Shown piece after piece: positions 47,701 through 59,928 of a stretch of 64,000 nucleotides of DNA. A program made the position numbers and the translations under genes. Location: assembly GCA_036023115.1 (NCBI GenBank), contig JAYKKT010000090.1, forward strand, positions 36,665,501 to 36,729,500. Reading direction: 5' to 3'. Position 1 is the stretch's first letter, and each line of letters begins with the position of its first letter. The notes beneath the pieces are model-generated. The model did not search any database. It saw nothing but the letters and a program-made list of their open reading frames with translations, and had not been told where the DNA came from. The stretch is from Brasenia schreberi. Taxonomy: Eukaryota; Streptophyta; Magnoliopsida; Nymphaeales; Cabombaceae.

Positions 47701-50373
47701 TTAGGATTTTCCAAACTTTTATAGGAATATTGTCTAGTCCTACCGATTTACCACCCTTCATATGTTTAAGAGCCTCTTTGACTTCATTCTTTTGAATATG
47801 TCGATAGAAATTGTAGTTTATATACTTTTCTAATTTGGCTAACTCTCCTAAGCTAATACTAACATCTTTATTTTCATTAAAAAGCTTATAAAAATAGTTT
47901 TTTCATCTATTTCTTATATCATCATTTGTCACTAGAATCTTTTTATCCTCATCTTTGATGCATCTAACATAATTAAGATCTTTAGTTTTCTTATCTCTAG
48001 TCCTAGCTATCCTAAAAATATCTCTTTCACCCTCTTTTGAGTTGATTCTTTTATATAAATCCTCTCAAATTTTAGTTTTCACTGATGGTCTTTTTCGCTT
48101 CCTTCTTTGCTATGCATAAACCTTTAAGGAGACAAAATCACAAAAGAAGTATCAATGGAGAGATATTTATCTATACAAATTTCCATAGCCAAAAGTCATA
48201 CTTGGTCTCCATCTCCAAATGGCCAACTGCTTTCTTTTCCAAGAGATCAGGAAACAGGCCCACCTGCGGTTCAAATGAAAGAAGTTGATGTGGACCTTGG
48301 AAACCCATCCTATTATTATAACAACAAATGCAAGTTAACTTTTTCCTGCACCTTTCTCAATATATATGCATCAAGATTTTCATCAGTGACTCAGCAAAAT
48401 CCCCCTTCTTATAGACTTTTTTACCAGCCTCGGCTGAAGCTTCAAAGAGCTCAGAATTGCTCTCTTGATCCTCCTTAGCATCTTCCTCTTCGAGGATCCT
48501 ATGGATATACTGGTCTACCTGAAATACAGTAACACATGTTATGCCACGAAATTCACACTTCTAATAAATCTGATAAAACACAATGCTCTTTCTTTTTCCA
48601 AATCATGTTTAATGGAGGAAGAACATAAGATGTTTTTGACTAAAGTTCAGCAGCTCACACTTTTAGCTAAAAGCCACACCCCATGCTCCCGAACTTCCAC
48701 AACTGGCATCTCCATCCTGTAAGCGGCAAATATGAGTTGTGCAGGTACTGTCATGACATTTTAACATACTAGCACATAAGCATTTCTAAATGACTGTGTG
48801 AGGCACACTCTGGGGGTGCTGTAGGCCATCTCAGTAATGCAGTTAAAGTGCCTGGAAACAGAATGATGTTAGGACTTGAAGCACCACTCAATCATAAGAA
48901 AAATCTGGAATATTTCTCTGTCCAATTTCCCTACCTGAAATGTTTTTAGATAGAGGTACTGCAAGTGGAATCAATCCTCTCCGATCATCTGGTACAACAA
49001 TTGTATCACCTGTAATCCAAAGAAACATATGACAGGAGTTTGAGTAAGAAGGAAGATGAAGAGATATAGTATGCTTATATGACTAAATTCCAAACGTTAT
49101 GCAAATCAATGGCGAGCATTTAGAAGTCATGCTGTACATATAATCTCCCATAGATTCATTTTCTAATTCAAGAGAAGATACCTGCCTAGGATAGGTTAAA
49201 GTCATGCATCCTACTGTTTGAATCTTCTTGTTATCTATGAATGACTTCCAAATGCCCCAAATATCTCTAAACATAGCTTCCCACAGCTTTCCCTTGGATA
49301 AGAAGTTCGATGTATCATAGAGGAATTCAAGTAATACAGCCTTGATTAGCTTGCTTCATGGAATGCAACTCCTTTCCTCAGAATCTAAGTGAATTTCTAG
49401 CATGACAACTTCGAAGGACTATGCAAAGGCCCACCATGGAACTTGAGATCTAGAAGGTGACTTATCATACGCCTTTAGCAAACAGTAACAGGAACGCAGT
49501 AATACACAACAGTTGAAAATATGATACAGCAATTTTAGAACATTACCACCGACTTAATCCACACAAAATTTAAAGGAACATGCTGAAAAAAATTGAATCC
49601 TTCAACACCACTTTATTAGAAATAACGAAACGTACTAAAGGATACATCTATGCACTTGATCCGTCATGCTACCCACATTTCAAAACGGAATATACTGCCT
49701 ACAGACTAGAAAACCCCTCCAAACAGTTTCGAACAACGCAAAGAAAAATGCCTTACCTCTTGCTTGAAGCACATTCAGTACTCTCAAGATGCTCGGGTGG
49801 CCGAAACACAGCGACTTCTTTGATGAAAGAAACATGGTCTACCTCTATCCCGAAAAGAAAGAAAGAAAGAAAGAAAGAAAACAGAGGCAAACTTCGTCGT
49901 GAGAAACATTGCCGATTTGCTTGAAATGCAAACCTAATTGAAGCACACCTAAGTCGAAATTTCTTATGAATAGATGATAGTGAAATACCACCTCGTGCAT
50001 GGTTGGTGGCAAGTTGTTCCAGAGAAAATTTAACATCCAGGTAAGAAGACCTTTTTTACGTTCTAGTGAATTACCACCATCGGCATTACAGCTGGTGAGT
50101 TGTTTTACAGAAAAATTGAACACCAGAAACAAAAAATCTTCTGATTAAAATTCTAAACAACTACCACCATCACCACTATTTCTGGAGGTTTCGCAGCAGA
50201 TTTGAACATGGAAAGTGATTCGGACAAATGATAGCAGGAACTCTGGCATGTGACTTTTGATCCTTACCTAATGAAGAGGGGGAGGAAGATGATGAGGCTC
50301 GAATTGTGTCCCGGAGAAGAAGGGAAGGGATGGTTGAGAGGGAAGAGCCATATGCCGATAAGCCCATTTGCAT
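44773..50373 (-). pseudogene. Decayed multi-exon gene for a probably plastid-targeted protein
   Basis: Exons read 5' to 3' on the minus strand: 50373-50268 (start; MQMGLSAYGSSLSTI and a Ser-rich run like a transit peptide), 49844-49757, 49009-48935, 48851-48809, 48716-48659, 48518-48352, 48263-48202, 46313-46216, 46112-46031, 45940-45858 and 44913-44773 (stop). Peptides include VDHVSFIKEVAVFRPPEHL, RVLNVLQARGDTIVV, GLIPLAVPLSKN, TALLRWPTAPP, VEVREHGVWLLAKSVDQYI, SALVTGEFYSK, FPGFAWPFVFYAEVLLK, EAKDAARVALKSPWWTLG and QAAFLLDLASIDGTW. Frameshifts occur within 49844-49757, 48518-48352 and 46313-46216. A deletion with frame change lies in 45940-45858, and two exon phases fail. An RTE LINE (46319-48111) splits the gene. 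From memory the protein resembles the family annotated IN CHLOROPLAST ATPASE BIOGENESIS; that name needs checking. Pseudogene status is inferred from the multiple lesions. Confidence 0.75.
46319..48111 (-). mobile_element. 5'-truncated RTE LINE (copy E) inside the decayed plastid gene
   Basis: The 3' end with its (TTG)n tail is at 46319 and the truncated 5' end at 48111, in the pre-reverse-transcriptase region. It is flanked by ATGCAGAAACCTTTA (46304-46318) and ATGCATAAACCTTTA (48112-48126), one mismatch in 15. The RT frame is interrupted several times. The catalytic box reads LFTYDIVL, so one Asp is Tyr as in copies A and F. Confidence 0.9.
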
Positions 50374-51191
50374 TGTGCTTCTTCCTTGCTCTCATTTCCT
50401 TCCCCGCGATTCTGATAAAAACTCGTCCCCCGCCTCGCTTCGCCTCCATTGATAAGTTATTCCCGGTTAATGCCTCGACCAGTTTATCCTCCTTGCTGGA
50501 TTTGGAGCCTTGTATAGTTGGTTCTGAACCCAAATCGAAGTCTCATAGATAATGGTTCGGATCTTGGATCTTAGTTCATATCTTGCTGCTTCATACGATT
50601 AACTGATCATATAATTCATGACATTAGTGTCTGTGGAAATACTTTTTTAAGAAGTGGTATCGCCTTGATCACAAGATCATAAAGGCCCTAAGATATGGTG
50701 ATAAACCACTAAGATCATAGGATTTTGATGCAGAGGATCTTGAGATCAATTCAAATCTGTAATTAGCATTTCCCAGGTTTGAGAGACGCGCCCTCTCTAG
50801 GAAATCTTTAGACCCTAAATCTTTCATGTTACTTTTATAATATCTAATTTTATCAGCTGAAGTTTTTTCTTTTATATCCTAAGTCGCAAATTTTTCTATG
50901 TTTTGAAGTTGCATATCTTTTAAGATGTCAAACTTTTTGCCATATGGGGATATATAGAGAGAGAGAGAGGCTTCTCAACTTGCAAATAGAGATGTTAAAA
51001 TGGGCCTGGAATGGGGAAATCAGGACCGGGCCAAAGAATTCTGACCCATCTTTGAAGTAGGGCCGAATGGACCTGGCCATTGGGGGCAACGTGGGCAGGG
51101 CCACAGGCCCGTTAGATATTAGATCGGGTCTATAAGACCAAATCTAAATCTGCTAAGGCTTCAACAAGCCATATACACATGTAATAAAAAG

Positions 51192-51236
<45 letters not shown>

Positions 51237-51705
51237 CATGTAATAAAAAAATTATACATATATATACTATATATACATGTGATATATATATATATATATA
51301 TGGGGGCAGCACTTTAGATGCCCATATAAAATGTGGGGTTGGCCCATATTGACATCTCTACTTGCAAGATATTCAACTTTTTGTTATATATATTTCAGCT
51401 TAATTATTTAAATAAGAAAAGGAGACCAAACCCCGTATCCATTCCATGGGTAATGGGACAGGTATAAGACACAAAATTGAGCTTCATGAATGGTAAAATA
51501 AAAGATAGCCTTGCGAAACAAACCTCCTGGATATGAGTATACCCGTTCCTCACTCTTCATTGCCATCTCGACTCTTGGTTTTAGAAATGGACCAACCGGT
51601 TTTATGCCCTGCTAAAAACCTCTTTTTCACCTCATAATTTGAAAGACTAATGACCTTAATCAAGTAACGAAAGATTCATTTGCAATTATAAGAAGCACGA
51701 TTTGA

Positions 51706-51774
<69 letters not shown>

Positions 51775-52045
51775 TAAGAAAAGAATATAGTTGAAAAACA
51801 CTAATGGCACACCGGGGACCATTCTTTTCTGAAACTGTTCTAGAAATTCTAATGGTTCTGGTCCGCCATGCAAACCTTCCTATAGTTGTTCATTGAGGTA
51901 GTTCCTGCTTGTAATTATTGGAATGTAGGTCACTCTCCCTTCCCTTTATTTGTGCACTAAATTGTGCATTGATTTGTAAAGCACCACCTTCTGTAGGTGG
52001 TAAATGCAAAGTTGAAGTATAATCTTCACTTTAACAGACCTTGAC
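50374..52045. other. Intergenic stretch with several TA microsatellites
   Basis: TA runs lie at about 51194-51230, 51283-51300 and 51709-51770. The frame at 50250-50552 (+) overlaps exon 1 of the decayed gene on the other strand and is not called. A GGGCCxG-rich segment near 51.0-51.1 kb is unassigned. Confidence 0.5.
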
Positions 52046-52049
52046 AACC

Positions 52050-52137
52050 TAATGGGGAGGCTGAAGCCAGATGCACGCCCCTGCTACCGAATTCATGACC
52101 TTCAACTGTGAGGAGACCTCCTAGCCAGGTGACCCAT
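52050..52137 (-). mobile_element. tRNA-derived SINE remnant, head type S2
   Basis: The plus strand reads AATGGGGAGGCTGAAGCCAG, ATGCACGCCCCTGCTACCG, TTCATGACCTTCAACTGTG and CTAGCCAGGTGACCC. Confidence 0.6.
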
Positions 52138-53380
52138 CGCGCTCACCTTTGTTCGGCAAGTTTGACCACCCTTGTTTGGCTTTATGTAACCGAGCTTGCA
52201 TATGTGAAAAAGGTTGAAGAATCAATCTCTGTAGGGCTGGGCTGGCAGATGAACGAACTTTTTGTGGTTTAACTTGTGGCAAGCTCATGCCGCTAAGTTT
52301 GTGATCTAGACGAAGGGGGGATGACCTGGTTTGCAGAATATATATATATATATATATGTTTCTGCGTGTATGCATGTGTGTGTATATATATGCACACACA
52401 TATATGTGACAATTCTAAATCATGATTATCCAGTTAAGAGCAATCAATGATCAGAATTAAAGTAGGAACAACACTTTTACTGTTCTTTCGTCAATCTCAA
52501 TCACTGATCTCCCTTGATAAAAAAATCACAATTTATTAGTATAGATTCGGCGTGAATTAAATCGTAATCAAGAAAATGAATTTCTACCAAAATGATATGT
52601 GATAACTTACCTTTAACCTTTCAGAGAGCAACAAGTATTCAACTTGTGCTACTCCGCTTGTGTTTACTTCATCTTAGACTATGCTGGAATGAGCTAAACG
52701 TCGACAATATCTTGTGTTGATGAACGAGCCATGAACAAGTCTTGCTGGATTCCGTATCGTAGAATAAATATATCATGATTACATGTGCCACTAAAGTACC
52801 TAAGATATTCCGTCTAAATCTGTCCAAGAACTCTAGAACCCGTCGGAAAGAGATATTCCGGCCAAATTTATTCCAGCAGCCTTACACCAATTATATTCTT
52901 CTAAAATACGGACCAGTCCAACTCAAAACCATGGGATTTGTTTTAAACTGGCCGTCAGAAAGGTTCCAAGGCTCCTAACTTTTGGTTTTAGTTTCTTTAA
53001 ATTATTGGTATATTATTATGGAAAATTTATTGGATGACGAATCAATGGCGTCAAGTAAAGCATGAGACGATGCCCTGGTTCATAGTTTAATACGTTGACT
53101 TTCCCTTGGATGGTTTATGATCGTGAGATGCTTTTATGGCTTATCTTTGCAGATTGGATTAAACCGCAAATATGACTTCAACTGGCGTTTGAAATCATGA
53201 TAAACAGTTGTCATTTAACAAGAGGATTAAAGGAGGCCGAGAAAACGACGATAATGGTATGTACGATGACGATGATGGTGACTTCGGATTCTAGCTTCAC
53301 CGAGGCACCATTGATGAGGCCATTTAAAGTGAAATTAAGCATTCAATTGTTATGAGTCACCAACGAGCAACGAGCAATAG
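52138..53380. other. Intergenic stretch without recognised feature
   Basis: A TA run with GT and CA words lies at 52339-52410. Nothing else was recognised. Confidence 0.5.
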
Positions 53381-53382
53381 TT

Positions 53383-53480
53383 CACCTGGTTAAGGGGTCG
53401 GCTCAAAAGTTGAAGGACATGAATTTAATACCTTCGGCATGCACCTGTGTTCAGCCTTCCATTATATCAGAAAAAAAGAA
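53383..53480 (+). mobile_element. tRNA-derived SINE, head type S2
   Basis: GTTCACCTGGTTAAGGGGTC, GGCTCAAAAGTTGAAGGACA, ATACCTTCGGCATGCACCTG, a TTCAGCCTTCCATTATATC tail and an A run. Confidence 0.65.
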
Positions 53481-53774
53481 GCAATAAATTCAGGTTTAAG
53501 AGATTAGACATGGCTGGTAACTCTATTCTTGTATGATCCATGAAAATTCTCTTCTTGCTAATTTTCCAAATATTTTGGGTAGGTCTGAGGCCCCAAAATT
53601 TAGAGATCCCATTAAGAATTAACGCAACATTTTCTTACCCACCGTGATCTTTGAGATCACTGTAATCTGGACTATCTCAGCAAGCAAATACATCGATTTG
53701 AGCCTTCAATGTATTGGAAGGCCATCAATATGTGGATGAATCGTCTCTTCTTGCGGAAAGCAATTCCCTTTTGG

Positions 53775-53845
53775 TTACATTAACGGCGAGGTGGAAGCCA
53801 GAGCACTTCCCGAGTGTCGAACTCATGATCTTCAATGAAACTTTC
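53775..53845 (-). mobile_element. tRNA-derived SINE fragment, head type S2
   Basis: The plus strand reads GGTTACATTAACGGCGAGGT, GGAAGCCAGAG and GTGTCGAACTCATGATCTTC. The A-box half is lost. Confidence 0.5.
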
Positions 53846-54054
53846 TCACGCTTACAATAGCCAAATATAGCAACCTTTTGCTATGTTTTCTAAAAAGGAA
53901 ATATGAGATATGATCACGTAGGCAGCGTCTATACATAATACGCGAAACCCAAAAGGAAGCCGTGTCGTAGTAATTAAGCAGGTTCCTTTCCTTTACATGA
54001 TGATGGATTCTCAATCTCCATTAAGATATCTCTCTGATCTTACCTGTGTTTTAC

Positions 54055-54063
54055 TCTATATAA
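54055..54063 (+). promoter_or_regulatory. Probable TATA box of the subtilase gene
   Basis: CTATATAAC lies about 60 bp before the start codon, so the leader would be short. Confidence 0.6.
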
Positions 54064-54115
54064 CGAGAGATCATTAGCCTATCAATATCTCAAGTGAATT
54101 TTCAGAGAAATCCCA

Positions 54116-56413
54116 ATGGCAACTCGAAGATTTTTTGTTGAGGTTCTGTTCATGTTGCTAGCAGTTCGTTTTGTGCAGGCAGCCCTGACGGAAAACAAGC
54201 CGGCGACCTACATTATTCATATGGATGCCTCTGCCATGCCCAAGGCATTCAATGAACACAACAGTTGGTATAGCGCAATGCTTTCATCAGAGTCCTTCCT
54301 TGATACTACAGATTCAGATACTTCTCTAATTGCACCGAAGCTTGTTTATGCTTATGGTCATGTCATCAATGGTTTCAGTGCTGTTCTTTCTAGTTCTCAA
54401 CTTGAGATTCTGAGCAACACAACTGGTTTTGTTAGTGCCCATATGGATGGAGTTGCTACACTTGACACCACTCATAGTTACAAATTCTTAGGCCTGAACA
54501 ATGTCTCAGGCATATGGCCGGAATCAAACTATGGTAGCGACTCCACAATCGGAGTCATCGACACTGGCATCTGGCCAGAGAGTGCTAGTTTCAGGGACGT
54601 GGGGATGCGGGAAATTCCAAAGAAATGGATGGGCAAATGTGAGCCCGGAGTAGCCTTTGAAGCCTCCTTGTGCAATAGAAAGCTTATTGGGGCAAGGTAC
54701 TTCAACAAGGGTCTAGTATCACATAACCCCAATATGACAATATCCATGAATTCAACAAGAGATACAAAAGGTCATGGATCGCACACGTCCTCTACAGCTG
54801 CTGGCAATTATGTTGGCAATGCATCGTATTTCGGTTATGCTGCCGGGACGGCAAGAGGTGTTGCGCCGCGAGCACGAATTGCGTCTTATAAAGTCATTTG
54901 GGATGAAGGGAATGCTGCTTCTGACATCCTTGCCGGCATAGATGCAGCCATTGCTGATGGCGTGGATGTGATATCTATTTCCTTGAGCTTTGATCGCGGT
55001 CCTCTTTATGCCGATCCGATAGCCATAGCATCTTTTGCAGCCATGGAGAAAGGCATCTTTGTCTCAGCCTCTGCAGGAAACAGAGGACCATTATTCAACA
55101 CTCTTCGCAATGGGTTTCCTTGGATACTGACTGTTGGTGCAGCTAGCATCGACCGGAAATTCGCCGGGATTGTAACTCTCGGCAATGGTATGGTTATCAC
55201 TGGTTCATCTCTGTATGTAGGAAACAAATCCATAAATTCGGTGTCTCTATATTATAACAAAACAGCATCAGCTTGCATTTCTAATCTGGAGAATGTAAGA
55301 GGCAAAGTTGTTATCTGTGAATTTTCTGGCGAAACGGGATTCCTAACTTCCATGCTCTCTGAATCCGAGGCAGTTGGTGCAATGTTCTTAACTACCAGTA
55401 ACAAAGTAGACAGAAGCAAATTCTTTGATATCCCTGCAGTTGTACTGGATAAGAATGCTTCACAGGTTGTAAGGAACTACGTGACAACCAGCCAGCTATC
55501 TCGCCCGACTGTGAGCATGAAATTCTTCGACACGATCACAGGCACAAAACCAGCTCCTACCGTTGCAGATTTCAGCTCAAGGGGGCCTTCATTCGGCAAT
55601 AGTCGAACCGTGTTGAAGCCGGACCTCGTGGCGCCTGGTAGCCTTATATTGGCAGCTTGGTCTCCGAACAGTTCAGCCACTGTAATTGAAACAAATTCTC
55701 TTTATAGCAGCTTCAATTTAGTCTCTGGTACATCAATGGCTTGCCCTCATGCTTCAGGCCTGGCAGCACTAATAAAATCAGTTCACCCTGATTGGAGTCC
55801 GGCGGCAGTAAGATCTGCCATGATGACTACAACCAATGTGGTAGACAATTCTCGGGCTTCGATCGGTGATGAAGCATCAGACAAAATGGCAACCCCTTTG
55901 ATCATGGGCTCTGGTCTTATCAACCCCAACAAAGCCATGGATCCTGGTTTAGTGTATGATGCTGGTCGACAGGACTACGTGAAGTTCCTCTGTGCTTTGA
56001 ACTATACGCGAGAACAACTGCAGATAATCACAAGGAATCGTGGTGACTATGATCAATACTGCAGAGGTGCAAGCGTTGATTTGAACTACCCATCCTTCAT
56101 TGTTTTTGTAAACAAAACTAGGCCGTCAGGCATCCAGACGTTCAAGAGGACCGTAACCAATGTCGGCAGCCTCAGCTCGGCCGTTTATACAGCAAATTTG
56201 TCACCCATGGACGGTTTTAATGTCTCTGTGATACCACAAAAACTTGTTTTCAGAAAGAAATATCAGAAGGTATCCTTTATCCTTAGAGTGGAAGTTAAAA
56301 GGCTTATGAAAGAACCAGTAGTTGCAGGATCTTTGAGTTGGATAGATGACCAAAGAAAGTATGTCGTCAGGAGTCCAATTGTAGCAACCACAATCGAGAA
56401 TGCTGAAGGCTGA
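54116..56413 (+). CDS. Secreted subtilisin-like serine protease (SBT, peptidase S8), intronless
   Basis: 765 residues, usual for plant subtilases. It has a signal peptide (about 1-22, LFMLLAVRFVQA) and an I9 propeptide (about 31-115, TYIIHMDASAMPKAF). The catalytic domain has Asp149 (VIDTGIWPES), His220 (KGHGSHTSSTAAG), the oxyanion Asn322 (SASAGNRGP) and Ser540 (SGTSMACPHASG). A protease-associated insertion lies at about 355-470 and a fibronectin-III-like C-terminus at about 660-760 (LNYPSF, FKRTVTNVG). All catalytic residues are present and no stop interrupts it. The protein should be secreted to the cell wall and cut peptide or protein substrates. The overall look is of the SBT1 and tomato SBT3 type, but the subgroup is inferred. 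The ATG follows CCCA and is the first after the TATA box; AATAAA lies at 56454. Confidence 0.95.
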   Translation: MATRRFFVEVLFMLLAVRFVQAALTENKPATYIIHMDASAMPKAFNEHNSWYSAMLSSESFLDTTDSDTSLIAPKLVYAYGHVINGFSAVLSSSQLEILSNTTGFVSAHMDGVATLDTTHSYKFLGLNNVSGIWPESNYGSDSTIGVIDTGIWPESASFRDVGMREIPKKWMGKCEPGVAFEASLCNRKLIGARYFNKGLVSHNPNMTISMNSTRDTKGHGSHTSSTAAGNYVGNASYFGYAAGTARGVAPRARIASYKVIWDEGNAASDILAGIDAAIADGVDVISISLSFDRGPLYADPIAIASFAAMEKGIFVSASAGNRGPLFNTLRNGFPWILTVGAASIDRKFAGIVTLGNGMVITGSSLYVGNKSINSVSLYYNKTASACISNLENVRGKVVICEFSGETGFLTSMLSESEAVGAMFLTTSNKVDRSKFFDIPAVVLDKNASQVVRNYVTTSQLSRPTVSMKFFDTITGTKPAPTVADFSSRGPSFGNSRTVLKPDLVAPGSLILAAWSPNSSATVIETNSLYSSFNLVSGTSMACPHASGLAALIKSVHPDWSPAAVRSAMMTTTNVVDNSRASIGDEASDKMATPLIMGSGLINPNKAMDPGLVYDAGRQDYVKFLCALNYTREQLQIITRNRGDYDQYCRGASVDLNYPSFIVFVNKTRPSGIQTFKRTVTNVGSLSSAVYTANLSPMDGFNVSVIPQKLVFRKKYQKVSFILRVEVKRLMKEPVVAGSLSWIDDQRKYVVRSPIVATTIENAEG

Positions 56414-56453
56414 TGCCCTCTTGGTTTGCTATTTCTTGTTAGAAATTGCCTGC

Positions 56454-56459
56454 AATAAA
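56454..56459 (+). terminator. Polyadenylation signal AATAAA of the subtilase gene
   Basis: AATAAA lies 41 bp after the stop codon. Confidence 0.5.
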
Positions 56460-56529
56460 TAGATTTTCCAGCTAATAATTTGTTCTGAGCAAAAAAGAAA
56501 GAAACAGATTTAGCATTTGTCTTTTTATT

Positions 56530-56632
56530 GGCAAACTGGAGTTAGGCAGACCCTTACCAGATGTGCGCGGTATGGAACTCTTGACCTTGAATGTTCTTTT
56601 TGACTCGGCCACTCAGCGGAGCCATGGCTCCT
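56530..56632 (-). mobile_element. tRNA-derived SINE remnant
   Basis: The plus strand reads GCAGACCCTTACCAGATGTG, CGCGGTATGGAACTCTTGAC and TTGACTCGGCCACTC. It is a divergent S2-type copy. Confidence 0.45.
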
Positions 56633-56853
56633 GCGCAAGAGATTTAACAATGTCTGATTCACAAACTTGTGCAAAACTCTACTTACGTTTGACATTAAGA
56701 TGTTTGTGATGCCGTTCTAGCTAGGAGGGCTCTGAAGTCTGATCTATACAGGCCTTGGTAGAACCGCACCATGAGTTAACTTGTCCAATCCAAAGCTTTA
56801 CTAGACCAACTCAGAAACACCGAACAGATGCAAACATTCATCTCTCTCTCTCT

Positions 56854-56858
<5 letters not shown>

Positions 56859-56938
<80 letters not shown>
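56859..56938. repeat. Long (TA)n microsatellite preceded by (CT)n
   Basis: About 40 TA units after a CT run. Confidence 0.95.
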
Positions 56939-56940
<2 letters not shown>

Positions 56941-57724
56941 TTCTACCATTTCAGCCACAACATGCCGCCTGCTACTGCTCGAAACTGCCTTTCATTCGTC
57001 AAAATTATCACTATCAAAATCATCTTGAAAACCTAAATAAAACTATAAAATTACTTATATATAGGTTTTTAGGTGATTTTTGTGTTGATGACAATAATTC
57101 TGACCGGTAGAAAGTGATAGAAGGCATTGAGTGATGTTTGAAATGGTAGAATCATGTAAAATGATCCGGTGAATATGACTGTATATGGAGTATGGACTAC
57201 TTACTATATGTCTATACACGTATATATAATATTGGAAAAATAGATCTTGTTCTTACTGGCGTCAGTATAATTTCAAAAGTTTTAAGAAGCTTTGAAAAAA
57301 ATATGAAGATTATTTTTATTATACTCATGCTATTCAAAAGTAATTGATGAATATATATAAGTGTGGGCAAAATCCAATCACTATATAATATATATATATA
57401 TATATAAGATGGGTCTTAATCGTATATGTAGAGCTTAAATAGAGCCACATTCGGGAGATAGGAGCGGCCAAACAGATAGTTGAAGAAGTATAGCCGACAA
57501 CTTTTTCCTGGATATTTTCAACAATTTTGTACTATAAAAGTTTCAATGTTAAAAAGGAAAAAAAAAGAAAAGAGGAGGAAAACCAATAAAAGAATCCATT
57601 TGGTTGAAAATAAAAAAGAACCCCCCATGAGAGAGCAGCGCTGTGGTGGTGCAGCACCGCCATGGGTTCCAACCTTCTCTCCTATTCCCATCAACATGGA
57701 GTCCAAATGTAAAAACTAGTCACC

Positions 57725-57835
57725 TATACTTAATGGGTTCAAGTGGTTTGGCATTCGTTCCCCTTAAGCAAGGTCTCGAGTTGAGTCCTGTGAATGGAGA
57801 AAACAAATGTTGGGAGAGCTTTATCCTCACAGTCG
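57725..57835 (+). mobile_element. Possible tRNA-like SINE of another type
   Basis: GGGTTCAAGTGGTTTGGCAT and AAGGTCTCGAGTTGAGTCCT resemble A- and B-box regions, followed by GGAGAAAACAAATGTTGGGA. Only one copy was seen here, so this is tentative. 57.0-57.7 kb has no recognised gene. Confidence 0.3.
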
Positions 57836-58047
57836 GCTGACCTGACCTGAACCTGATCAGTGACGGTCCTTCTGGGCTTCCGGATACTGGTGGTTTAGAC
57901 AAGAAAAAAGAACTAGTTATGGAATCATGTTTAACATCATTTATTAATTTGTTATCGTCTTGCACTATTTTGGGTAAATACATGACAATTCAATCTAGTT
58001 TTAAAGCCTTTCTATCTAGGAAATGTATCATTGATCATTTTTCATTA

Positions 58048-58452
58048 TTATAAAATTATAAATTTTATAGAGCAGCAATTTGACCCACTATGATTTATAG
58101 TTTCAAGTGTTGGAAAATCATCAACATATATAAAAGACGTTTGTAAAAAAATGAAGATGTTATCAGTCGTCGTATAAGAAAATACCATATACATAATGAG
58201 GTTATTAAAAACATATTGAAAGTGACAATGACAAAATAAGGAGAAATTGTTTAAGGTGGTTTGGACATATTATCAAAAGAAGTTTTGATTAGAAGGTATG
58301 AGAAACTAGATTGTAAAAATGTTAAAAGAGAAAGACCACAAAAATATTAAAAGAAAACAATAAAAAATTATCTAGCTTATGTTGAGTTGAATGTGCCATG
58401 GAGCTTTATGAAAACAAAGAATCCATGTATTCGATCCCGAAAAAACCTTAGT
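58048..58452 (+). mobile_element. Old, degraded RTE LINE 3' fragment
   Basis: It follows the RTE C-terminal coding region (ATACATAATGAGGTTATTA, GTTTGGACATAT, AATCCATGTATTCGATCCCG) through to AAACCTTAGTCGTC. Many substitutions and indels make it one of the oldest copies here. Confidence 0.7.
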
Positions 58453-59928
58453 CGTCATTACAAAATTTAAATGTTATGATGTTTAAAACTTATTAATGTG
58501 TCAAATAAAAACAAATTTCATAGTTTTATTATTCGAACTAGCATTTAATCGACAGACTGAAAACTCTTCCTTAATTAAAGAGATTTGTTTATGAACGAGA
58601 CCTGAGCCTCCTAACATGCTACATGGAGGTGCCCTCTACGGCCAGCTTTTAAAGAGACTATGACAGTTTAGGCTACGGAAGTTTGAAGCAATAACAGGGC
58701 CGTGATGCCCTTATGCACGAATCCAATAAGTTTATAGCCTTCACCGACAGGCCTGGGAATGTAAATAAGAGTGTGAAAAGTGGGTAATACCATAAGGTAC
58801 CACCATGGTTCTAAAACACAATATATTTTTCTTAAATATGTTTATGATATAGTCTATCGTATGCATTTAATAATTTGTAATATGCAAAATATACTAAATG
58901 TAAGTATATATTTGCCATTGCATGTCCATCTTCGAACAGTGGGCACATATGACTAATTTAAGGCATTATTGGTTTCAAGAAATTGAACGGCATAATCGAT
59001 TCTCTCTCTCCCCCTCTCTAAGCTCTCATCCTTGTGCATTTTGGTACCAGCATAGGCTCTGGTTGTGAAGGTCCTAGCCTGAGACTTCCAAGATGGGTCT
59101 ACACAACCGGCAGTTTTCACTTGTACCAGCCTAGTAGTTCCATCGGGAACAGAGCTCTAGCTTGAACTGGACCTAGAATCGAAGACCATCCAGTTCAGTT
59201 TCGGTTTTACCTTTCATGAAATTGAAACTGGTCTAAAACCGAAATCAGCAATTTCAAATCAATGGTTTTGATACTATTTTAAATTCTTTTAAATTTAATT
59301 TTAAAATATTTTTTGCTGGTTTCAATGGTTTAGGACTGAAAAGCGGAACCACCTCAGAACCGGCAGTTCTAGAACTGAAACTAAACGTAGCTGGTTTCAG
59401 CTCCAAGTAACCTGAAACGGCAGTTTGAAACCGCCAGTTTCAGTTTACCCTGAACAAGCCATGTCTACCCTAATTGGCCGTCAAACAATGAAACACACTT
59501 TCCGTGTGGCTAAAGCTAATGTTGTTTGCATAGTGAAAACTGTATTACCCTCATTTCAACCTATAAGCCGTCTATCATGTATTATAATTTTGGTTATTTT
59601 TCTTATTGAAAACAATGGTTGATATGCAACATACGTATGTATGTATGTATGTCTTCGTGCTTAGAAGTATAAATAGAAAGAAATACTTGCATTATATTTT
59701 TATAGCATCCACCTAAGCACTTAGGTGAATGTATAAATGATGAAAGCAATAATTTTTCTTGACGTCTTTTTTTCATTAACAAATATGAATATGGTCGTTA
59801 TCTGTTATTGTTGAGCTTCAATGCATTACAGAGTAGTTTAGAGTGAACGGGACCACACATGCTGCACCCACGCACATATATACAAATAGATAGGTAGATA
59901 ATTAGATAGATAAATATAAAGAGAGAAA
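58453..59928. other. Intergenic stretch without recognised gene
   Basis: 59.1-59.46 kb is rich in GAAACTGG and CCAGTTTC words in both orientations, like 6.04-6.37 and 35.13-35.27 kb. It is possibly a degraded repeat of unknown class. Confidence 0.4.

Noticed and set aside
49757..49835. Start codon at 49835 (minus) giving an MFLSSKKS N-terminus in frame with the next exon
   Set aside because: In the other frame the same bases encode VDHVSFIKEVAVFRPPEHL, which joins in phase to the transit-peptide exon at 50268-50373. The apparent start is produced by a frameshift.
50250..50552. 100-residue plus-strand frame with a hydrophobic segment (possible membrane protein)
   Set aside because: It overlaps exon 1 of the decayed gene on the opposite strand, has no continuing exon, and matches no family I recognise.
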